Shown: positions 1-9,900 of the stretch, piece by piece
Layout: every line of letters starts with the position of its first letter
Numbering within the stretch: position 1 is the stretch's first letter
DNA from: Candidatus Delongbacteria bacterium
GTDB lineage: Bacteria > Delongbacteria > UBA4055
DNA: 33,714 nt
Direction of reading: 5' to 3'
Assembly: GCA_016938535.1 (NCBI GenBank)
Contig: JAFGUL010000183.1
Span: 1-33,714 of the forward strand
Made by a program: the position numbers and the translations under genes
Notes under the pieces: model-generated
Told to the model about the DNA's origin: nothing
Databases searched by the model: none
Seen by the model: only the letters and a program-made list of their open reading frames with translations

Positions 1-638
1 AAAATTATCGGTATCTCTTTGATCCTGAATTTATTTTTCCAGGCTTTAAAGTGCATTTCGATCTGAAAGGAATATCCGTTGGACCTGATGGAATTAAGAT
101 CTATCGATTCCAGTACTTTTCTTCTGAAACACTTGAATCCTGAAGTGGCATCTTTTAGCGGCAAACCCGTAATCAGTCTTGTATAGACTGACGCACCTAT
201 GCTCAAAAGCAGTCTTTTTAGCGGCCAGTTTACAACATTTACACCCTGGATATATCTCGATCCTATTACAAGGTCGTGATTTTCCATTTCCGCCAATAAT
301 CTTGAAATATCCTTTGGGTCATGAGAAAAATCACAGTCCATTTCAATGATAAAATCATATTCTTTTTCGATGGCGAATCTGAAACCTTCGATATATGCAG
401 TACCGAGCCCGAGTTTTCCTTTCCGGCGGATTATGCTGACATTATCTTTCAGTTTCTGAATTTCAGCTACCATATCACCTGTTCCGTCGGGAGAATTGTC
501 ATCAACTATCAGAATATCCGGCGATTCGGGAAGTCCGGAAACTGTTTCGATCATCCTCGATATGTTCTCGATCTCGTTATATGTAGGGATTATTACTAAA
601 GTTTTTTCAGATCTTACATCCGTTTTTCTTGAACTCAA
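1..638 (-). CDS. Family 2 glycosyltransferase, polyprenol-phosphate mannosyltransferase-like (partial, 3' end outside window)
   Basis: I translated the reverse strand from the window edge and found an open frame of 212 codons that is still open at base 1. Visible motifs are VIIPTYNE (residues about 15-22), DDNSPDGT (46-53), GLGTAY (77-82) and the metal-binding DCDFSHDP (101-108; the family usually has DAD). This is the DPM1-type GT2 pattern, in which a sugar is moved from a nucleotide donor to a lipid phosphate on the cytoplasmic face of the membrane. The start is inferred to be TTG at 638, because AAGGAG lies at 646-651 with a 7-nt gap and no ATG or GTG fits. The gene would then overlap the end of purE by 32 nt, suggesting translational coupling. 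The sugar and the lipid acceptor cannot be told from sequence. A C-terminal membrane domain may follow outside the window. Confidence 0.85.
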   Translation of the reverse strand, partial: MSSRKTDVRSEKTLVIIPTYNEIENISRMIETVSGLPESPDILIVDDNSPDGTGDMVAEIQKLKDNVSIIRRKGKLGLGTAYIEGFRFAIEKEYDFIIEMDCDFSHDPKDISRLLAEMENHDLVIGSRYIQGVNVVNWPLKRLLLSIGASVYTRLITGLPLKDATSGFKCFRRKVLESIDLNSIRSNGYSFQIEMHFKAWKNKFRIKEIPII

Positions 639-1065
639 TCAGTTTCTCCTTGATACCATTATCATTTAAGGCGAGTATTTGAGCTGCAGTAACTCCCGCA
701 TTCCTGGCCCCCGCGTTTCCGACAGCAAGAGTGGGTACGGGAACTCCGGCCGGCATTTGCACAAAAGAAAGAAGAGCATCAAGTCCGTCCATAACTCCGC
801 CCTTCATTGGAACACCGAGTACCGGCAGAATCGTATGAGCTGCAACTACACCGCCGAGATGAGCTGCCATGCCTGCCGCTGCAATTATGATCTTCACACC
901 GTTTTTTTCTGCATTTTGCGCAAAATCTGCAACTTCATGAGGATTTCTGTGCGCTGATAATATCTTAACTTCATAGTCAATGCCGAAGTAATTCAGATAC
1001 TCTTCGCAATTCTTCATGCAGTCACTGTCGCTCTTACTGCCCATGATTATGACTACTCTGCTCAT
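607..1065 (-). CDS. purE: N5-carboxyaminoimidazole ribonucleotide mutase PurE
   Basis: PurE converts N5-CAIR to CAIR in de novo purine synthesis, working with PurK, in the cytoplasm. The 152-residue protein has the class I signature: GSKSDSD near residues 9-15, SAHRNP with the expected catalytic His at 39, GMAAHLGG around 65-72, and the MDGLDALLS and VQMPAGVPV blocks. The length is close to the family norm of about 160. The frame is open up to 1152, but ATG at 1065 is chosen because AAGGAG sits 6 nt upstream and the protein then begins directly at the first beta strand (SRVVIIMGSKSD). It stops with TGA at 607-609, which shows that UGA is a normal stop here. No other pur gene is next to it; the glycosyltransferase overlaps its 3' end. 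Confidence 0.95.
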   Translation of the reverse strand: MSRVVIIMGSKSDSDCMKNCEEYLNYFGIDYEVKILSAHRNPHEVADFAQNAEKNGVKIIIAAAGMAAHLGGVVAAHTILPVLGVPMKGGVMDGLDALLSFVQMPAGVPVPTLAVGNAGARNAGVTAAQILALNDNGIKEKLIEFKKNGCKI

Positions 1066-1110
1066 AATCTTCTCCTTGATTTTCGTTTCAGTTTTATTTG
1101 CGGTTTGAAA

Positions 1111-1137
1111 ATTATACATTTTTTCTACTAAACGCAA
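1111..1137 (-). promoter_or_regulatory. Possible purE promoter
   Basis: On the minus strand a perfect TATAAT (1111-1116) lies 15 nt downstream of TTGCGT (1132-1137). The -10 box is convincing. The -35 box is weak and its spacer is short, so this is a tentative call. Confidence 0.3.
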
Positions 1138-1183
1138 ACGAATAATGTTCATGAAATTATTATAATTTTTATGATTTTTTTCA

Positions 1184-1212
1184 TTGAGATTATAGTATTT
1201 TTACTATATACT
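1184..1212 (+). promoter_or_regulatory. Probable sigma70-type promoter of the tandem selenoprotein genes
   Basis: TTGAGA at 1184-1189 and TATACT at 1207-1212 are separated by 17 nt. Transcription would start near 1219, just before the ribosome binding site (AGGGGA, 1225-1230), giving a very short leader. No operator-like repeat was noticed beside it. Confidence 0.45.
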
Positions 1213-1237
1213 TAATTAAAAAAAAGGGGAATTGTTC

Positions 1238-2785
1238 TTGACATCCAAATTAAACACCACAATAATTCTGCTGACCGCTTTCTTTTCTCTTTTTGCATCT
1301 GAACATCAGATCAAAATTGGGGACATCAGCTTTATTGATTCGGACTGGGACTTGAACGGGAATACTTTATTCTCGAGAAAGAAAGTTGATGAGATCACAT
1401 CAGATCAAAAAGCTGTAGTTCTGCACTTCTTCACGGCTCAAACCTGCTGAACCGGAATTGCAGAATCGCCGTCGGCGATGAATTTGAATGATGTTATAAA
1501 CAACCTGACAGAAAAGGATTTTTATGCCGTAGGAGCAGCCACTAATTTGTATAACTACGCGGATTTAAAAATATTCAGAGATGTTAATTCTCTGGATTAT
1601 AATCTTTCCGCCTTTTCAGAACTGGGCCGTTTCTACGATTATTTTTCCGGTCAGTTCGTATTCATAGGGAAAGATAACCGTATAGTCGGAATATTGAATT
1701 CTTCCGCTGAAAAAACCATGATCGAAGAAAAAATAAAAGAAGCAATGGCGACTTTTTACGGTATCCGTTCAAAAGAACACCCGAACTATTATTTTCTGGA
1801 CAATGATCAGGAAATGATCAAACTGTCCGATCTATTCTATTATCAAAATATTAATGAGGTCGAATTCAATATAACCGGATCAACTGATGAGTCAGTCTGT
1901 GATTATGAAATCTCAGGAGACGAGATATATCTCTCACGCGGATCAAAACCGGGACATACAGACATGACTGTTTCGATCGGTGTAAAAGACAAAGATATAC
2001 AGATCAGAACTGAAATATCCGTTATTAACTCACAGCATTATGAGCTTGAGGATTTCGAGTACGGATCACTATCAGGATCTCCGTTAAACTGGATCGCTGA
2101 TAGCGGCGGATGGGAAACAGATCTTACAAACAGCTATTCGGGAAAAATGAGCCTTAAGTCGGGGAAAATCGATCATTCAATGAGTTCTGCATTAAAGATC
2201 AATATCACTCTTGATACAGAATCCGCAATTTCTTTTGCATACAAAACCGATTCCTATTATGAGTATTATCTCGATGAGATAGACGGGGATTTCCTTAATT
2301 TCTATATGAACGGAGTAAATGTAACCTTAAGAGAAAGCAGAGAGCTCTGGGGCGGTAACAATGATTGGAGAATGGTCTCATTTCAGCTTGCAAGAGGCGA
2401 CTATGAGCTAATGTGGGAATACAATAAAAATGAGTGGGGAGCCTCGGATAACGATGCTGTCTGGATCGATTTTGCTGTACTTCCGGATAACCTTTCTTCC
2501 GCTGTTTCAGGAGGCTTAATTCCCGAAAGCCATGATTTGAAAATATCTCCAAACCCCTTTAACCCTGAAACTGAGGTTTCTTTTAAACTTGACCAAAAAG
2601 AGCATGTGAAATTAAATCTTTACGATTTAAAAGGCAGGGAAATAATGGAGATCATAAACGAAGAAATGGGTTCAGGCAGACATTCATTTATCATCTCACC
2701 TTCTGATCTTGCCGGAGGCACCTATTTCATGGTTCTTAAAGCAGGAAATAACACTCAGGCGAAAAAAATTGTATTTCTAAAATAG
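1238..2785 (+). CDS. Predicted secreted selenoprotein: thioredoxin-like domain with in-frame UGA (Sec71) and T9SS sorting tail, copy 1
   Basis: Seen: one frame of 515 residues with a single in-frame TGA at 1448-1450 (residue 71). TTG at 1238 is the preferred start, since AGGGGA lies 7 nt upstream; TTG at 1232 is too close. Order of parts: signal peptide (about 1-20); TlpA/ResA-like thioredoxin fold (about 22-175) with AVVLHFFTAQTC-U-TG at the redox site and FVFIGKDNRIVG as the later strand; cadherin-like module (about 195-265); beta-sandwich with ELWGGNNDW and VWIDF (about 268-420); T9SS type-A tail starting at SPNPFNPE (about 435-515). Known: Sec often replaces a redox Cys in thioredoxin folds. 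Inferred: a surface or secreted disulfide or peroxide redox protein. A 13-nt gap to its paralogue suggests an operon. Ordinary annotation would split it at 1450. The SelA, SelB, SelC and SelD machinery is not in the window. Confidence 0.87.
1448..1479 (+). promoter_or_regulatory. UGA codon plus SECIS-like hairpin, copy 1
   Basis: TGA at 1448-1450 is followed by 20 bases up to a 3-nt loop, GTC (1471-1473). The loop is closed by a perfect 6-bp stem, ATCGCC (1465-1470) with GGCGAT (1474-1479). From memory, bacterial SECIS models require an apical loop of 3-14 nt about 16-37 nt after the UGA, with G among its first two bases. This hairpin meets all of these. The hairpin lies inside the reading frame, as bacterial SECIS elements do. 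Confidence 0.8.
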
Positions 2786-2798
2786 AAGGAGATCAGCG

Positions 2799-4331
2799 AT
2801 GTACAGGATGCTCATAATGATAATACTGTCTTTAACTTCTCTATATGCTGTAAATAATGACCCGATAAGTATTGGCTCTGTTTCATTTACGGCTGCAGAA
2901 TGGGATGATTTTTACAATATTGATTATTCCAGCCACAGAATAAATGATTATACAGCTAACGACAGGGCAGTAATTCTCTATCTTTTTGAAGCATGTTTCA
3001 GCTGAACGGGCTATGCTGTACTGCCGGAGGCAGTAAATCTTCATAAAGCAATATATCTTCAGGAAGATCAAAGTGAATTTTTTGCAATTGGAGGATCATC
3101 CAACCTAAATACTTATGAAGAACTACTTGAATTCAAAAAAATACATAATAATAATTTTAGCTTGGCCACAAAAGATGAACTGGGTTTCAGATATCGAACC
3201 GATTTTGCTGATAATTTTACTTTTATCGGAAAGAATAACAGGATAGTAGGCACATTAAATGACGATGCTTCTGTTGACGATATTGATATCATGATAAAAC
3301 GGGCTTTAGCATCATTTTACGGTCTTGCTGTAAAAAATGATTCAGATAAACTCTTGTTGACTGAGGAGCAGACAGCTTTAAACATCGCGGACTATTTTAG
3401 GGCTGATGATCACAGCATAATAGATTATGAAATAAAAAACAATACCAACCCGAATATTGTTGAGGCTATTATTTCTGAAGGTGAACTTATCCTTTCGAAA
3501 ACTGCAGTTAACGGAGTATCTGACCTGAGCATCATTGCAAGAATCCATGGTCGGGATATATATGTTCAGACCGATGTCAAGATCATTAATCCTACATCAG
3601 TTTATGAAGATTTCGAGATCGCGAAACTTGAAGATTCAATTATAAGATGGACTCAGTCGGGTAATGCTGACTGGTTTGTTACTGAAGAAGAGTCATATTT
3701 CGGCTCGAAATCCTTAAGGTCCGGAGAAATAAACGGCGGAGAGACTTCTGCAATAAGCGTGGAACTTAACCTGACTGAACCGGGTGTTGTAGTTTTTGCC
3801 TACAAGACATCCTGCAGAGACTATTACAACAAATTGAATTTTTACATTGATGATCTCAACATGACTGCAACAGAGTCACCGTACTTATGGTCGGGAATAA
3901 GAGACTGGAGATTAATGTCATACAGTGTCAGATCTGGTCCCAGAATACTAAAATGGGAATACTTCAAAAGCCCTTATGATCCTCTCTTCAATCTTGACAG
4001 GATCTGGATAGATATGGTAATAATACCTGATAAATTTTCAGAAACAACTGGAACTTACGAAATACATGATCATGATTTAAACTATACTTCCTATCCTAAT
4101 CCTTTTAATCCTTACACTATCATCAATTTTGATCTGTCCTTAAATTCTCAAGTGGAATTGATGATCTTCGATTCTAAAGGAAGAATGGTCGAGACTTTAT
4201 ATAACGGAAATTTGAACAAAGGAAATCACTCATTTAATTTTGACGGGAGCAGACTTTCAAGCGGTATTTATTATTCTGTTCTAAGATACGGGAATAAAAT
4301 CGTAACACATAAAATGATTCTGGCGAAATAG
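2799..4331 (+). CDS. Predicted secreted selenoprotein: thioredoxin-like domain with in-frame UGA (Sec69) and T9SS sorting tail, copy 2
   Basis: One frame of 510 residues contains a single in-frame TGA at 3003-3005 (residue 69); no other stop lies between the ATG at 2799 and the TAG at 4329-4331. AAGGAG ends 7 nt before the ATG. The protein is a paralogue of the upstream gene along its whole length: signal peptide (1-18), thioredoxin-like fold with AVILYLFEACFS-U-TG, then FTFIGKNNRIVG, a cadherin-like module (LNIADYF to the VKIIN strand), a beta-sandwich with YLWSGIRDW and IWIDM, and a T9SS tail beginning YPNPFNPY. Here the redox site is C-F-S-U, the usual CxxC spacing with Sec as the second residue. 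Homology to copy 1 continues directly across the UGA (TG.A..P.A.NL), so the downstream part is translated as one protein. Likely a secreted thiol/selenol oxidoreductase; its substrate is unknown. Confidence 0.87.
3003..3035 (+). promoter_or_regulatory. UGA codon plus SECIS-like hairpin, copy 2
   Basis: TGA at 3003-3005 is followed by 20 bases up to the loop GGA (3026-3028), closed by a perfect 7-bp stem, TACTGCC (3019-3025) with GGCAGTA (3029-3035). The spacing is the same as in copy 1. Compared with that stem, two base pairs are swapped and still pair (T-A to C-G, and C-G to T-A). That is compensatory change and argues for a conserved RNA structure. Confidence 0.8.
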
Positions 4332-4333
4332 AT

Positions 4334-5650
4334 TTATCCGCAATACTCTCCGAATTTTTTTCCTATTTCCCGATAGAGTTCAAACAATTTTTCTATACTT
4401 TCGATCTCTGCCCATTCATCTGCTCTGTGAGAGTTCCAGCCCACAGGTCCGGAAACTAACACCGGAATATCAGGCCTGTACCTTTTGAAAACATTTTCGT
4501 CAGCAACAGAATATCCCATGTTATAATTCCTGAATGTCCCGATACTGTCAATGCAGTTTCTGACATGAACGGTAAAGGGATGATCCGCAGGAGTCAGGTA
4601 AGCTTCGCTATACGGTGTCGGTCTTTTTTTAAGCTTTAGTTTGATCTTTTTTTCGACTCCTTCTACAACAACGGGAATTAGAATTCTTTTTTTATACAGC
4701 GAATCAATAAAGTCTTTCAGCTTTTTTCTTATTTTTCTTATGGACATGTTCGGTGTGAATGTGCAGTCAATTACTATTCTTCCTGAAGACGGAATTGAAA
4801 GACTTTCGTTCCCGCAGTCGATCTTTGAGATAAACATTGAGCCTTCAATTTTATTTGAAGCTTTGACATCAGGTACTTTTTCTGTATTGAAAACAAAAAC
4901 ATCGCTATAACTTTTCCTGAACTTCTCGAACTCCACTGCGAATTTTGATGCTTCAACTGCTGCGCTGACAAAAGACGGATCCTTCGATATTGCACCGTGA
5001 CCGCCGGTTCCGTAAACACCAATCTCGAACTCGCACCTTCCGAGCCTGCCTATGCCCAGAGTTTCATGTCCGTAAAATCTGTTCGGCCCGTCCCCTATTT
5101 CCGGAACTACGATTGCCTTCACATCGTCCATGAACGGGCTTTGAGCCAACACATTCGCACCCGCAGAATAGTATTCTTCGTCAATGCCGAAGGCTACCTT
5201 GATCTTGTATCCTGTTGGGAGTACATCCCTGAAAGCAAGACAGATCACCGCCAGACCCGTTTTCATATCGTTCGAACCGAGTCCGAATAGCGCTTTTCTT
5301 TTTTTACCCTGAAATGTTACCGTTCCTTCTCTTGGAGTAAGCGCTGTCTTGGTACTCAGCCATGTATCAGACGACACAGTATCCGAATGACCATAAAACA
5401 GGATCGAGCTCTCCCCTTCTCCTTTCTCTGCCAGAAGATTGTAATGTTTAACACCTTTTTTATCCTGAAATACAAACTGCTTCTCAACCCTAAAACCGGC
5501 TTCCTGGAGTTTCAATTCTAGAAATTTATTTATCTTTGCTTCTCCTGAACCCTGATAATATTTTCCATTCTTTTTTACTAGATCGAAAGGATTTCTGGAA
5601 TCAATTCTTATGAGTTCTTTTACCAGTTCTATAACTTCTTTATGTTTCAT
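4334..5650 (-). CDS. M20 family zinc metallopeptidase (ArgE/DapE/carboxypeptidase G2-like)
   Basis: A cytoplasmic di-zinc hydrolase of the M20 clan, acting on N-acyl amino acids or small peptides; the exact substrate cannot be read from sequence. Metal and catalytic residues are in the usual order: YGHSDT with His88 and Asp90, GSNDMKTG with the bridging Asp128, GIDEEYY with the general base Glu158 and ligand Glu159, VPEIGDG with Glu184, and a C-terminal NSHRADE with His408. An insertion between the metal motifs (about 195-340) fits the lid/dimerisation domain. The 438-residue length is typical. There is no signal peptide. The ATG at 5650 has a purine-rich AAGGTCAGGG leader. Its 3' end lies 2 bp from the convergent copy-2 selenoprotein gene, with no room for a terminator. 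Confidence 0.88.
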   Translation of the reverse strand: MKHKEVIELVKELIRIDSRNPFDLVKKNGKYYQGSGEAKINKFLELKLQEAGFRVEKQFVFQDKKGVKHYNLLAEKGEGESSILFYGHSDTVSSDTWLSTKTALTPREGTVTFQGKKRKALFGLGSNDMKTGLAVICLAFRDVLPTGYKIKVAFGIDEEYYSAGANVLAQSPFMDDVKAIVVPEIGDGPNRFYGHETLGIGRLGRCEFEIGVYGTGGHGAISKDPSFVSAAVEASKFAVEFEKFRKSYSDVFVFNTEKVPDVKASNKIEGSMFISKIDCGNESLSIPSSGRIVIDCTFTPNMSIRKIRKKLKDFIDSLYKKRILIPVVVEGVEKKIKLKLKKRPTPYSEAYLTPADHPFTVHVRNCIDSIGTFRNYNMGYSVADENVFKRYRPDIPVLVSGPVGWNSHRADEWAEIESIEKLFELYREIGKKFGEYCG

Positions 5651-5752
5651 GCCCTGACCTTTTATTTTTTATTGAATGTATTATATAAAAATTCTCATTG
5701 TTTAAACAGTAAAATTTAGTTTTATTTTGAGACCGAAAAAAGGAGACCGGCA

Positions 5753-6922
5753 TTGAGCACAAATGAGATTACAGAAGAGAAAAAGAAGAAGTTTGACCTT
5801 CCGATCGTACTCACAGTTTCAATTTCACATCTGATAGCAGACACATATTCCGCTTTTCTCGCTCCCGTACTTCCTCTTCTAATTTCGGGACTGGGAATTT
5901 CAAAATTTCAGGCCGGACTACTAGACTTTGCAAGGAAAATTCCTTCGCTTTTGAATCCGCTTTTCGGGATGATCGCCGACAGGCTCGATGCCAAATACTT
6001 TCTGATACTCGGATGCATAATAATTACAGTTTCAATGAGCCTTTTGGGAGCTGTAAATGATTTCTTAACTTTGTTCATACTGATCTTTATCGCAGGTCTC
6101 GGAACCAGCATTTATCATGTTCCCGGTCCTGTTATAATCAAAAAGGTCGCGTCAGAAAAACTGGGCCTCGGAATGAGTTTCTACATGCTAGGAGGTGAGT
6201 TTGCCAGATTTCTCGGACCTCTCGTTATCCTTAGCGCGATAAGTCTATGGTCATTTAAGGGCAGCTGGCGTGTAATGCCTCTCGGTCTCGCAGTCGCGGC
6301 TTTTCTATATTTGAAGGTTAGAAAAATATCTGTCCACAAAAAAAATGAGAACGGGAACGCAAAGCTTAGAGATTACAGAAAATATATAAGATTTTTCATT
6401 ATCATCACAGGAATAGTGATCTTCAGATCGGGAATGCATTCGGCTCTGACCCTGTATCTTCCTACCTATATGAATTTCAAGGGTAATTCCCTATGGGTTT
6501 CAGGAATTTCGCTTTCCGTACTTCAGTTCGCAGGAGCAGCCGGTACATTTATAATCGGAATACTGTCTGATAGGATCGGCAGGAAGAAAACTCTGCTGGG
6601 TCTTTCGACTTTAAATCCGGTTCTTATGCTGGCTTTTATATACTCATCGGGATTTTTTATTTTTCCCGTTCTGGCTTTGAGCGGGTTTATTCTTCTGGGC
6701 AGCAATCCGATAATCCTCGCTCTCGTTCAGGAAAGGGATACTGAGAATTTATCTTTTTTGAACGGGACTTATATGACGATAAGCTTCGTCGGGAGCTCGG
6801 TCATGGTACTGACCGTAGGATTGCTTTCTGATATATTCGGTCTTGATACAACTTACTTGATCACTGCATTTCTCGCGATAGCTGTAATACCTTTCGTACT
6901 GATGCTGAAAGAAACGAAATAA
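5753..6922 (+). CDS. MFS transporter, fosmidomycin-resistance (Fsr)-like
   Basis: A 389-residue inner-membrane protein with about 12 hydrophobic helices and a short charged N terminus. The first helix carries the HLIADTYSAFLAPVLPLL pattern and the loop after helix 2 has GMIADR, as in the Fsr branch of the major facilitator superfamily; a second half-repeat loop has GILSDRIGRKK. The family exports small molecules by proton antiport. The substrate here is unknown, and resistance to fosmidomycin should not be assumed. The start is TTG at 5753, supported by AAAGGAG 7 nt upstream. It is divergent from the M20 gene and ends 9 bp before the end of the convergent C25 protease gene. Confidence 0.82.
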   Translation: MSTNEITEEKKKKFDLPIVLTVSISHLIADTYSAFLAPVLPLLISGLGISKFQAGLLDFARKIPSLLNPLFGMIADRLDAKYFLILGCIIITVSMSLLGAVNDFLTLFILIFIAGLGTSIYHVPGPVIIKKVASEKLGLGMSFYMLGGEFARFLGPLVILSAISLWSFKGSWRVMPLGLAVAAFLYLKVRKISVHKKNENGNAKLRDYRKYIRFFIIITGIVIFRSGMHSALTLYLPTYMNFKGNSLWVSGISLSVLQFAGAAGTFIIGILSDRIGRKKTLLGLSTLNPVLMLAFIYSSGFFIFPVLALSGFILLGSNPIILALVQERDTENLSFLNGTYMTISFVGSSVMVLTVGLLSDIFGLDTTYLITAFLAIAVIPFVLMLKETK

Positions 6923-6931
6923 TACCGGACA

Positions 6932-9900
6932 TCATTTTATCAAAATCATCTTCTTCGTGAGCGCTTTACCGTCAGTTTCAAGCGTGTAGTAATAAACTCC
7001 CGAATTGAATCTGCTTCCGTCAAAATTCACAGTGTGTATTCCTGCATGTACCGAACCGTTCTCAAGTTCAGCTACTTTCTGGCCTGAAATATTGTAAACA
7101 CTCAATTTTACTTCGGAAGCTTTTGAAAGCGCGAACTTGATCTGAGTAAAAGGATTGAACGGATTAGGGTAATTCTGATAAAGCTCTGTACTCACAGGTA
7201 ATGCTTCATTTTCGCACTCAATATCTGAAGTTGATATTCCTGTAGCAAGTATGTTGTCGATCCATGCCTTATTTGCTCCCGATCCGTAGCTGGCGTCTCT
7301 TGAAAAAGTCCATTTAAACTCATTTATACCAGCAGAAACATCGTAAGATTCTTTTGCCCAGTCACGGTTGCCGCTCCAGAAACTTTTCAACTGTCCGTTT
7401 ATGTAAAAACCGAGCTTATCATAAGTCAGCTCTGAAGAAACTTTTCTGTAAAAGCTGATCTCTCCGTCTTCGAGATAGTTAAATATTACTGAAATTGACG
7501 AGCTTTCGCTGTCCCCCACTTCTCCTGATGAGGCGGAGAAACCTTTCTCAAAGTAAACCAGATCATCTATGATCCACTCTTTGTCGCCCGAAAACACCCA
7601 GTTATTTGCTGTAAAATCTCCGGTCGAAAAATTATCCGTCATTCCTATAGCCTGTGAATAGAAATATTCTTCCGTTAAACCTGTTGTCGAATTAAGTGAT
7701 AACTTATAGTCGGCTTTAGATGAGTTAAGTATGTCTGTCCCGTAGCTGCAGTTAAAAACTAATTCAGCGGTTGCTCCCGGAGGAACAGGTTCTAAATTCA
7801 CAGATGAACTTATCTGAATATCAAATTCCGTGATCTGGTCAAGCACTGCTGTGATCTCTCCGGATCCGGCATGACCTTCATTTTTTACAAAAAAACTTAC
7901 CTGCTGATCTTCACCCTGTATTGCTGATTCTGTATCGAACGAATGCGAAATTTCTATTACGGGAGCATTGGCTGTCATATATACAGTAGAATTATAAGAA
8001 TTTTTTTCGAATGAATCATTAATAGCTATATCGAATCTTATCCTTTCCTGATCGGGAACATTCGGATCGATCATGAAACTGAATGCACCTTCGACTGTAG
8101 CGGTCTGTTCCGGTCGTAAAGAGTCAATTTCAAATGTATAATTATCCTGGATCATCTGAACATACTCAGAATCAGTTGAGACGCTCATATTTATTCCGTC
8201 ACTGTTTTCAAGACCGATATTGGAGATCATGAAGTTCATTGACGACAATTCGCCGTAATCAGTTGTGCTGAAAGAATAATCTCTTATCGTCAGGTACGGA
8301 CCCTGGGGAATTATAACCGGCAGTGTCTCCTGAATCGGAGCCAAATTAAATCCTGAAACGGTCAGAACAATATCACCTTCAATAAATGTATGATCGATCG
8401 ACACATTACCTTCAGCATCGGTTATCCCGCAAAATACATTACCGTTCTGAAACAGACTTACGGTTGCGCCTTGGGCAGGCAGGCCGTTAGAAAGTACCGT
8501 CGTGGAATAATTATCGATAAATACAGTATTATTCATATTATCAGGAATAACAGGTTTATCTCTTCTGACCTGGAGTGCAGCGTCACCGAATACTGTCCAA
8601 GTTTCTACAGTTGAGATTGTAGATGCGTCTGACGGAGCCTCTCCAAGGGTCAGAGCTGCAGCATTTACTGCTATGGATCCGAATGTGATCATCTGATCGG
8701 ATGTTGAATCACCATTCCCGGGATTATGGGTATAATCATATCCGCCTATAAGGATATCGTTGAAATAATCCTGACCTCTCATAGGAGGAACCCAAGGCTG
8801 ATTTATAGTTGCAAACCAACCTGCTACTGCACCACCGCCCGCCTTTTTAAGCCATGCTTCGGCAAAGCAGTCTGATGATCCGGAGAAATGACCTACAACG
8901 CAGGCAACTGAAACAATGAAAGGAAGACGGTTCTCGTTTGTAAGATTGTTCACATTGGTGTTACTGAAGCTCGGCCCGCCCCAGCCCTGAGTATATCCGT
9001 GTCCTGTATAATTGATCAGAGAAACACCCTGATTAATGTAGGATGATATAAGAGTCGAACCTGCACCGTCTGCCTGGTATCCGGTATAAACTTCAGTGTA
9101 TGTTGACGGTAAAAGTTTGTAATTATTAATTATCTCGTTGTGAATCTCATCACTTTCCCCGTCATCACCGATCCCTTCTCCCTCGTTCGAGGCAAGTGCA
9201 AGTGCTTTTGTGTACCACTCTCCCGAAATATCCGGATCTCTTTCATATTCAATTGTTTTATTGATCTGGATTGAAAGCTGAAGTGAATCGTTTGCAGAAA
9301 ATCTTCCGATGATCACATCCTGATATTTGTCATTACCGGCTACACATCCCAGAACAGGGTCTTTTGATCCGTCGAGCTCAAGTGAATATCTTGATTTAAG
9401 ATTTGCCCAGTCACCGACCGGCTGGACATACAAAATGTTGTTATTGCTCTCATAAGCCTGCCTGACAGTTCCTGAAGCATCAAGATCAGTTCCGTTTGGA
9501 ACTTCAAGTGTATGAACTTTATGTCCAAGCTGCATTTTCCAGTCAATATAGGGCTTTAGAGCATCAAGACCTCCGTTCTCAGGTGTATAGATCACAAGAA
9601 TTTCTCCCCTGTCTCCAACCTGTAGGGATTTTGATTCATTATAATTAATGTAAAGCGATCTGTAAACTCCCTCCATTTCTCCGGTGATCAGACCTTTGTT
9701 TGAAGGCAGAACATTTACCGGTTCTTCTTCATTCTCTGTAAGCTTTACAGTAACTGATCTGTATATTCTCAGTATATTCTTCTCTGCATTATATCTGAAA
9801 GGATAGAAGACCACATTGATGCCTCTCGTATCCCTGATTATAAACGGTTCGCTGTTCTCGATCAGATTTTCCGGGTACCATTTATCTGTTAATGACTCTT

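Noticed and set aside
321..599. Plus-strand open frame of 92 codons near the window start
   Set aside because: It is antisense to a clear GT2 glycosyltransferase frame that carries all the expected motifs.
1232..2785. Reading the gene as two separate ORFs or a pseudogene broken at 1448
   Set aside because: There is no frameshift, only one stop, the domain homology runs straight across it, and the paralogue has the same codon at the same place with a SECIS-like hairpin.
2799..4331. Genome-wide reassignment of UGA to an amino acid
   Set aside because: UGA terminates purE, the C25 protease (directly after a normal sorting tail) and lspA, and no other gene in the window has an internal UGA.
5699..5708. 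Palindrome TGTTTAAACA between the divergent M20 and MFS genes as an operator
   Set aside because: It is only 10 bp, AT-rich, and found once; it is too weak to support a call.
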